DNA of 12,757 nucleotides, from positions 1 to 12,757 of the forward strand of contig BBFD01000104.1 in NCBI GenBank assembly GCA_001313065.1. The letters are read 5' to 3'. Position 1 is the stretch's first letter; each line of letters begins with the position of its first letter. Of the stretch, positions 6,670-12,757 are shown one piece after another. The notes beneath the pieces are model-generated. The model did not search any database and was not told the DNA's origin. It saw only the letters and a program-made list of their open reading frames with translations. The position numbers were made by a program, and so were the translations under genes. The DNA is from Silvimonas sp. JCM 19000. Lineage in GTDB: Bacteria; Pseudomonadota; Gammaproteobacteria; Burkholderiales; Chitinibacteraceae.

Positions 6670-8719
6670 TCAGGATGGCACCACCGTTTGGGCCTGGATG
6701 GCGGTGAGGGCGATGGTAAACACGATGTCATCGACCAGTGCACCGCGTGACAAATCGTTAACCGGCTTGCGCAAACCCTGCAACATCGGGCCGACGCTGA
6801 CCACATGGGCGCTGCGTTGTACCGCCTTGTACGTGGTGTTGCCCGTATTCAGATCCGGAAAGATAAACACCGTGGCCTGGCCGGCCACCTTGCTGCCGGG
6901 GGCTTTTTTTTGCGCGGCGACGTCGGCGACGGAGGCGGCGTCGTATTGCAGCGGGCCATCGAGCACCAGGTCCGGATACAACTCATGCGCCAGTTCGGTG
7001 GCTTCGCGCACTTTGTCCACATCCACCCCCGAGCCGGATTTGCCGGTGGAATAGCTGATCATCGCCACTTTGGGCGAATGCCGAAGGCCGCAGCGCTGTC
7101 TGCGCTCTGGCGCGCGATTTCGGCCAGTTGGGTGGCATTGGGGTTGGGATTGATGGCGCAATCGCCGTATACCAGAACCTGATCAGGCATCAGCATAAAA
7201 AACACCGATGACACGATGGACGAGCCCGGCGCCGTTTTGATCAACTGCAGGGCAGGGCGCACGGTACTGGCGGTGGTGTGGATGGCGCCGGAGACCAGGC
7301 CGTCTACTTCGTCCACTGCCAGCATCATGGTACCCAGCGTAACGGTATCGCTCAGTTGCGCTACCGCCATCGGCTCGGTCAGGCCTTTGCTCTTGCGCAG
7401 TTCGACCATGGGCGCACGTAGCGCGGCAGGATTGCTTCGGGATCAAGAATTTCCAGCGTCGCCGGCAGCGTAACGCCCTGCGCGGCGGCGACCGCTCGAT
7501 GGTGGCACGCTTGCCCAACAGCACGCAGTGCGCAATGCCTTTTTCTTCGCAAATGATGGCGGCGCGGATGGTGCGTGGCTCTTCGCCTTCGGGCAGCACG
7601 ATGCGCTTGGGCTGCGAGCGGGCTTTCTGGATTAATTGATAACGGAAGGCCGGGGGTGACATGCGCGTGGTGGCGGGCAGTTGTACTGCATCCATCAAGC
7701 GCGTGGTATCGAGTTGTTCCGCCACGGTATCGAGCACGGCATTCATTCGCTCATGGTCATCTGCCGCCACGGCGGGCGGCACCAGCGTAATGCGCGCGGC
7801 GGTGTTGTAGCTATCGGTGTTGGTACGCAGCACCGGGATGCCGCTATTGAGCGCCAGTTGCGCCAGGCTCAGCACGCGCGGATCGGGCGCGCTGGAATGT
7901 GTCAGCAGCAAACCGGCCAGCGGGATGCCGTTGCTGGCCGCCAGAGCGGTGGCCAGCATGATGTCGTCGCGGTCGCCCGCGCTGATGACCAATGCGCCGG
8001 GCTTGAGCCGTTCCACCACCTCTGAAACCGAACGCGCGGCGATGACGGTTTCCATCACCCGGCGCGTGGCCAGCTCCCCTTCGATCAGGATTTCGGCGTC
8101 CAGATGACGTGCGACATCAAGCGTGCGCGGCGCCATCAGGCTCGGTTCATATTTAATAACGCCCCACAGCGGCACGCCGTCGAGCTCGTATTGCGCCGAG
8201 GCCGCATCAAAACCTTCCGTCGCCTTATTAAAGATAACCCCGGCAACATTGCGACCTTCGTTATGCAACTGCCGACAAGCCACGCGTGCTTCGGCCGCCG
8301 CGCCGGGCTGGCTGGCATTTGCCACCAGAATGATTTCGGCCTGCAGACTGCGGGCGATATCGTCGTTCAGGCGCGCGGTAATCGGGGTGCCGGCGTCCAC
8401 ATGCAAACCTTCCACGATCAAGACATCGGCGCCCTTGGCCGCGCTCATGCACAGGCTGACGATGTCTTCGAGCAATTCATCAATCTGCCCCGACACCACG
8501 CGCGTAATCACCTGCGCGGTGGAAAGCGATTGCGGGCTGTCGATCAGGCAGATGTCGCGTGCAAAGTGCGTGGAGCGCTCAACAGCGCCGTGGTCTTGCG
8601 CTACCGGTTTAACAAAGCCCACCTTCAGGCCCTGATGCTGCAATGCGCGCACCACGCCCAGAGAGACCGAGGTAAGGCCGACGTTCTGGCGGGACGGAGC
8701 GATCAAAAAAGGTTTGCAT
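6670..8719 (-). CDS. pta: Phosphate acetyltransferase, long three-domain form, four frame breaks
   Basis: Converts acetyl-CoA and phosphate to acetyl phosphate and CoA in the cytosol. Repaired length is about 683 residues (E. coli Pta is 714). The N-terminus ([20 protein letters not shown]) is the BioD-like P-loop domain with the degenerate loop typical of Pta. A DRTGG domain follows ([20 protein letters not shown]), then the catalytic PTA domain ([90 protein letters not shown]). The ATG at 8719 follows AGGAA but is out of frame with the body: the A-run at 8705-8710 has six bases where five are needed. Lost bases at 7492-7493 (CC for CCC), 7410-7412 and 7072-7074 (GGG for GGGG) break it again. 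Acetate kinase is not adjacent. Confidence 0.93.
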
Positions 8720-9022
8720 GATGGATTGTTCCTGAACACGCCGGGGTATCCGGCGAATTATAGATAGCGATTATGTCGCAGGCAGGCTGGATATTACCCG
8801 CGTAGACCGGCGCCATTGTGTGGCGAGGTATTTGAGAAAACCTTGATCCAGATGGGGGGCGAGGCGAGTGTATTCGGCAGACCGGCGCTACATCAAAAAA
8901 TCGCCCCGTTTTATGTCAGCACGCACCGTTTTCGCGCCCGCCGTATTAAGCACGGATTCGCTGGGTTACAGCCGGAAACGATTTAACTGCCGCGTACAAG
9001 CTTTTGTAATCCCGCCCGCTTG

Positions 9023-9058
9023 AACAAGCTGACAGGTCGGTCAGTCTTGTTGCAACAA
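9023..9058. promoter_or_regulatory. Extended palindrome, candidate regulator binding site
   Basis: AACAAG (9023-9028) plus CTGAC (9029-9033) is mirrored by GTCAG (9040-9044), one extra T, and CTTGTT (9046-9051), giving an 11-bp dyad with a one-base bulge. The core CTGACAGGTCGGTCAG resembles the dyad style of TetR-family operators. It overlaps a perfect 12-bp palindrome TTGTTGCAACAA (9047-9058). Both sit about 310-340 bp upstream of the pta start and about 590 bp upstream of the receptor start. No TetR-type gene is in the window, so the assignment is inference. Confidence 0.4.
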
Positions 9059-9075
9059 AAGCACAAAAAATGGTG

Positions 9076-9103
9076 CAACAAATTTGCCAAAAATGGCATG
9101 TTG
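9076..9103. promoter_or_regulatory. Nested dyad in AT-rich intergenic region
   Basis: CAACA (9076-9080) and TGTTG (9099-9103) enclose TGCCA (9085-9089) and TGGCA (9094-9098), a nested inverted repeat with AAAA at the centre. It contains one GCAACA motif (9075-9080). It may be a protein binding site or a weak hairpin. Confidence 0.3.
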
Positions 9104-9323
9104 TCCTAATTTGGTGCGTCTTATTAGAAATCAAACGATCATTTGCAGTTTATTTTGCGTAAATCTTACAATTAATAACACGATTCGTAATATCTTATAT
9201 GCCAAATGAATTGCTTAGTTGCAGACAAAATGTCTAAAAGATATTAGCGAACGCAATTGTCAACCCCCAAATAGCCATAAATTTCGCACCATACAAGTGC
9301 AATCTTCGGCCCCTTGTTCTAGC

Positions 9324-9352
9324 GCAACATTAAATAAATGTTCCTATGTTGC
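9324..9352. promoter_or_regulatory. Nested inverted repeat GCAACAT / ATGTTGC
   Basis: GCAACAT (9324-9330) and ATGTTGC (9346-9352) form a perfect 7-bp dyad with a 15-nt spacer. Inside it AACATT and AATGTT (9326-9331 and 9337-9342) form a smaller dyad. A related site, GCAACATGTT, lies at 9462-9471. These share the GCAACA half-site with the palindromes near 9050, which suggests one regulator with several sites upstream of the receptor gene. Confidence 0.4.
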
Positions 9353-9642
9353 ATGGTTAAGCATTTGAATATTAAGGGGTAATGGTCATTAAACTGACCT
9401 TTTAGACGGTAAAAAACCAGCCCGTTTTGTATCGGCTTTGGCGCCCAAGTGTTCCGTATCCGCAACATGTTTAGCGTCATCAAGCATTAATTTTGTTGTG
9501 TAGCAAAAGATTCTGCAATTATGCCAACGCTTACACGGCAGACGGAACGGCAATGCCGGCAACGCAGGCCAACAGCCTGTTGTTGATCCGTTTGTAAGGA
9601 TTAATGGGCTTCCATTTTTTTACCAAAAGTCAGGGGGCAGTG

Positions 9643-12212
9643 ATGACTCACTCAAGAAAGAAACTGGTTGTGGCAATTGCCATGATTGGTGCGACTTATG
9701 CGTCTGCCGTACATGCAGCGGACGATGACGCGACTGCTGTAGAACGCGTCGAAGTAACGGGTTCCAACATTAAACGATTGAAGAACCAGGGCGCTCTGCC
9801 GGTGACTTCGATCAAGACTGAAGATCTGACCAAGCAGGGTTACACCACCGCGGAATCCGTGGTGCAAAGCCTTGCCGCCAACACCTCTTCGTTTACCAGC
9901 ACCACTGCGGTGGGTGCGGACACCGGTGGCGCAGCATTCGCTGACTTGCGCGGTCTGGGTCAGCAATACACGCTGGTACTGCTGGACGGTCGCCGTCTGG
10001 CCAACCAGGCAATCGACGGCACGTCGGTTGACCTGAACGCAATCCCGCTTTCCACCATCGACCATATCGATATCCTGCGTGATGGCGCTTCCGCCATTTA
10101 CGGTACCGATGCGATCGGCGGCGTTATCAACTTCGTAACCAAAAAAAGCGGTTACGGGTGTGACCCTGGAAGCCAGCGGCCTGCTGCCGCAGCACGCCAT
10201 GGGCAAGCAAGGCGAGTTCTCGATCACTGCCGGTAAGGGCAGCCTGGCCGACGACGGCTGGAACGTTTACGGCACGATCGGTTTCCAGAAAACCCAGCAA
10301 GTGATGACCACTGACCGCGGCTTCGCCATGTCGAGCCTGCCGGTTAACGGCACCAGTAACAGCACTTCGCCTGCTAACTACCTGTACAACGGCACGCTGT
10401 ACAACAGCTCCGCGCCGGGTTGCGTAGGTGGCACGGGTCTGATCCCCAACGTGAACAATCCCGGTGCCTGCCGCGAGCAGACTTCGCTGTTCACCCAGAT
10501 TCAGCCGGAAGTGAAGCAATGGACGTGGACGGCCAAAGGCACCAAGCAATTCGGTGACGACACCTCCGCTTCGTTGCAATACGTAGGCACCCGCACCACC
10601 ACCGACACCCTGGTTGCTCCGACCCCGCTGGCCGGCGCACTGACCATGTCGGGCACCAACCCCAACTACCCGGCGGGTCTCGATGGTTCCACCATCGACA
10701 TCTACGGTCGTTCGGTACCGTTGGGCGATCGCGGCGATGAGTATGTTTCCACCACCCAACGTCTGTTGGCTTCGGTCGACGGTGAGGCTTATGGCTGGAA
10801 CTACCGTGGCGGCATTTCGTACTCGCAGAACGAAGTGACCCATGATCTGACCAGCGGCTACCTGAGCAGCACGCTGCTGCAGGAAGCGGTTGACGCCGGC
10901 ACCATCAACCCGTTCTCGACCAGCAGCGCTGGCTGGAGCTCGGTGGCCATGACCGGTCGTATTGAAGACGACAAGTACACCACCGCAGGCGTCGACTTCA
11001 ACGTGAACCGTCAGCTGTTCAACCTGCCGGCTGGCGCGGTTAGCGTGTCGTTCGGTGGCGAAGCGCGCCACGACAAGCTGAGCTCGTCGTTCACCGGTCT
11101 GACCACTGAAGCCCTGAGCTCGGGTCTGGAAGATTCGCAAGACACCAGCGGCAGCCGCAACGTGCAAGCGCTGACGGCCGAAATGGAGTTCCCGATCCTC
11201 AAGTCGCTGACTGCTGACATCGCGATCCGTGATGACCACTACAGCGACGTCGGCAACACGTTCAACCCGAAAGTCTCGCTGCTGTGGACCCCGACCAAGG
11301 AACTGCTGTTCCGTGCTGGTGCCAGCACCGGTTTCCGTGCTCCTTCGCTGTACAACATGTACATGCCGAACCAGACCACGTACACCTCGGCCAGCTCGCT
11401 GAACGATCCGCTGCGTTGCCCGGGCGGTACGCCGGCTAACGGCGGTAACGGCGCAGATTGCGATACGCAGTTCATGAAGCAGCTGGGTGGTAACACTCAA
11501 CTGACGCCGGAAAAAAATCGTCCACCATCACCTTCGGTATCGGCCTCGAGCCGACCCCGTCGCTGACGATGAACGCCGATTTCTACTGGACCTTCATCAA
11601 GCACACCATTGGCGTGCTGTCTGAAAACACGATTTTCGACAACGCCGACAAGTATGCTGACCTGTTTATCCGTAACGCCGACGGCAGCCTGGACTACATC
11701 AGCGACCACTACCAGAACCTGGGTAACACCAGCATTCGCGGTGTGGACTTGAACGTGGCTTATCGCTTCCCGCAATCCGCTCTGGGTAACTTCTCGCTGA
11801 GCGTGATGGTTCGTACATCAACAAGTTTGACTATCAGCATGAAGAAGGCGGCGAGTACTTCCACGGTGTGGGCACGTTCGCTGACTACAACAACGCGCCG
11901 ATCTTCCGCTACAAGCAAAATGCGCAGTTGAAGTGGTCCAAGAACAACTGGAGCTCCATCATCGGTACCACGTTCCAGACTGGCTACCACGACGAAGATC
12001 CGAGCCACGACGTAGCAACCTACACGCTGTGGAACACCTCGGTGTCGTATGTGTGGCAGAAGAGCCTGACGTTGACCGCTTCTATCCGCAACGTGTTCGA
12101 CAAGAAGCCGCCGTACTCCAACGAAGACGTGACGTTCCAGCAAGGTTACGATCCGCGTTATACCGACTCGATCGGCCGCGCTTACTACCTGCAAGCCAGC
12201 TACAAAATGTAA
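9643..12212 (+). CDS. TonB-dependent outer-membrane receptor, three frame breaks
   Basis: An outer-membrane beta-barrel that imports a ligand using energy from TonB. I prefer the ATG at 9643 (preceded by AGGGGG) because it gives a clean signal peptide: MTHSRKKLVV, a hydrophobic stretch, and cleavage after SAVHA (about residue 25). An in-frame ATG at 9604 with AAGGA is the alternative. A TonB-box-like VERVEVTGS comes next, then the plug domain (FADLRGLGQQYTLVLLDGRR, then IDILRDGASAIYGTDAIGGV to about residue 165) and the barrel (RAGASTGFRAPSLYNMY, NVFDKKPPYSNEDVTF). Two cysteine pairs lie in likely surface loops. Breaks: an A7 run at 10141-10147 (six expected), the A7 run at 11511-11517, and a lost A near 11806. 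Repaired length is about 856 residues. The last residues are YKM rather than the usual aromatic end. The ligand is unknown. Confidence 0.93.
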
Positions 12213-12229
12213 TTTCGTAATGTAGCTGA

Positions 12230-12263
12230 CACGCCCGGCCCGCTAATACAGGTGCCGGGCGTG
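12230..12263 (+). terminator. GC-rich hairpin after the receptor gene
   Basis: CACGCCCGGC (12230-12239) pairs perfectly with GCCGGGCGTG (12254-12263) across a 14-nt loop, 17 nt after the receptor stop. Only CCTTCT follows, with no T-run, so it may stabilise the mRNA 3' end or slow polymerase rather than stop it fully. The tonB-like gene starts 180 nt further on. Confidence 0.6.
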
Positions 12264-12363
12264 CCTTCTGGAATTTCTGATTGCTTACCCCTCAGGAAAG
12301 TCTGTTTGGTGAGAATTAGGACTGCTGGAAATCCCTTAGTGACAAGGCATGCATATTGCTTGT

Positions 12364-12389
12364 CTGATAGGCCTTCGCTCTGACAGGCC
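12364..12389. promoter_or_regulatory. Direct repeat upstream of the tonB-like gene
   Basis: CTGATAGGCC (12364-12373) and CTGACAGGCC (12380-12389) are 9/10 identical direct repeats with a 16-bp period. They lie 54-79 bp upstream of the likely tonB start. They might bind a regulator. The other parts of the 230-bp gap show no clear promoter and no Fur-like box. Confidence 0.25.
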
Positions 12390-12442
12390 GCTGTTTTGTC
12401 GAGGGTATTTTTTTCAGTGAACTACACAGGTTGGGCCTTATC

Positions 12443-12757
12443 ATGGCTAGTACGATGAAAGGATTTGGGTACAACGCCAAATCCAGAAGGGCCACTGGGT
12501 TGGTAGGCGTGATCATATTTCACGTCCTGTTGATCTATGCGTTGGTCTCCGGACTTGCGCAGAACGTGGTCAAAGCTGTTCAGCAAAAGGTGGAAGTCTC
12601 GATTATCAGTGAGCCGCCTCCGCCGCCTCCACCGCCGCCGCTCCCAAGATTGAAAAGGTAGTCGAAAAGCAGGTACCCAAGCCGCAGCCGGTTAAACCGC
12701 CGCCGCCGGCCTATGTCCCGCCGATTGAAAACCCGCATCCTCAGGCCGAAAACGCGC
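12443..12757 (+). CDS. tonB: TonB-like energy transducer (N-terminal part), one frame break, runs off window
   Basis: The ATG at 12443 opens a protein with a short cytoplasmic N-terminus, a single membrane anchor at about residues 20-38 (VGVIIFHVLLIYALVSGL) and a periplasmic proline-rich spacer (EPPPPPPPPP). A frame break near 12641 must be repaired by one base; the spacer then continues PKIEKVVEKQVPKPQPVKPP and PPAYVPPIENPHPQAENA to the window edge. The anchor histidine (H27) matches the functionally important histidine in the E. coli TonB anchor. The C-terminal receptor-binding domain lies outside. The in-frame TTG at 12431 and ATG at 12455 are other start options; AGG at 12428-12430 is the only weak Shine-Dalgarno. 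Placement right after a receptor suggests a dedicated transducer, possibly followed by exbB and exbD. Confidence 0.82.

Larger units (their letters stand above)
8720..9642. other. 0.9-kb non-coding region between divergent pta and receptor genes
   Basis: No gene is supported here. From about 9050 to 9530 the sequence is AT-rich compared with its surroundings. It holds several dyads, listed separately, and a repeated GCAACA/TGTTGC hexamer. Two weak sigma-70-like candidates point towards the receptor: TTGCAG (9143-9148) with TTACAA (9166-9171), and TTGCAG (9219-9224) with TATTAG (9242-9247), both with 17-nt spacing. The second overlaps a small dyad AGACA-AAA-TGTCT (9223-9235). The dyad CAACAG-C-CTGTTG (9570-9582) lies near the receptor start. 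I saw no Fur-box-like sequence. The receptor mRNA may therefore have a long leader. Confidence 0.5.

Noticed and set aside
8946..9134. A 62-codon minus-strand reading frame in the pta-receptor intergenic region
   Set aside because: It overlaps the dyad cluster, has no clear ribosome binding site, is rich in unusual residues for this genome and resembles no family I know.
9100..9642. Fur box upstream of the receptor gene
   Set aside because: I looked for GATAAT-type repeats by eye and found none convincing. A profile scan could still find a degenerate site.
10127..11500. A 457-codon open frame on the minus strand of the receptor gene
   Set aside because: It mirrors the receptor coding sequence, has no domain signal and is a typical shadow of a GC-rich gene.
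708..12212. Programmed frameshifting as an explanation of the frame breaks
   Set aside because: The breaks occur in many unrelated genes, in both directions, without slippery heptamers plus downstream structures, and families such as Pta and EF-G are not known to use it.
1..12757. CRISPR arrays, tRNA or rRNA genes, insertion sequences, prophage or defence genes
   Set aside because: No regularly spaced repeats, no tRNA T-arm signature in a plausible context, and no transposase, integrase or nuclease-like coding sequence were seen.

Overview
The window is a GC-rich bacterial chromosome segment with a more AT-rich stretch at about 9050-9530. It carries a long-form phosphate acetyltransferase, a chromosomal EF-G paralogue, LysR- and AraC-type regulators, and a TonB-dependent receptor followed by a tonB-like gene. 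This suits a Gram-negative proteobacterium. My impression is a betaproteobacterium, perhaps Neisseriales-like, but that is only a judgement from protein style.

Layout, left to right: (1) 1-1595, a glutathione S-transferase gene on the minus strand (3' end outside the window) divergent from a LysR-type regulator. (2) 1609-1718, a long imperfect palindrome filling the gap between the convergent LysR gene and an SDR oxidoreductase gene (1732-2568, minus). (3) 2569-2727, a divergent promoter region with an inverted repeat, then an AraC-type regulator (2728-3620, plus). (4) 3660-3751, a second palindromic repeat related to the first, then a pair of mutually exclusive hairpins and a small orphan flagellar rod-like gene (3857-4082). 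(5) 4083-4546, a candidate promoter, a strong hairpin and an intrinsic terminator that ends only 17 nt before an EF-G paralogue (4547-6562). (6) A bidirectional terminator (6613-6648) between the EF-G gene and the convergent pta gene (6670-8719, minus). (7) 8720-9642, a 0.9 kb non-coding region with many dyad symmetries and a repeated GCAACA motif. (8) A TonB-dependent receptor (9643-12212) and a tonB-like gene running off the right edge, which probably form one uptake module.

The dominant oddity is technical. Every plus-strand gene and pta is broken by single-base indels, about 17 in all, yet each gene reads as a complete conserved protein once the frame is restored. One-base gains sit in A/T runs of six or seven, and most losses sit in short G/C runs. 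Homopolymer-type sequencing or assembly error explains this far better than decay. Only the visible part of the GST gene and the SDR gene read without a break. I therefore annotate the broken genes as CDS over their full span and give the position of each shift.

I saw no CRISPR array, tRNA, rRNA, transposase or recognisable defence system. The items most worth a second look are the related palindromic repeat pair, the leader of the EF-G paralogue, and the GCAACA motif cluster upstream of the receptor.
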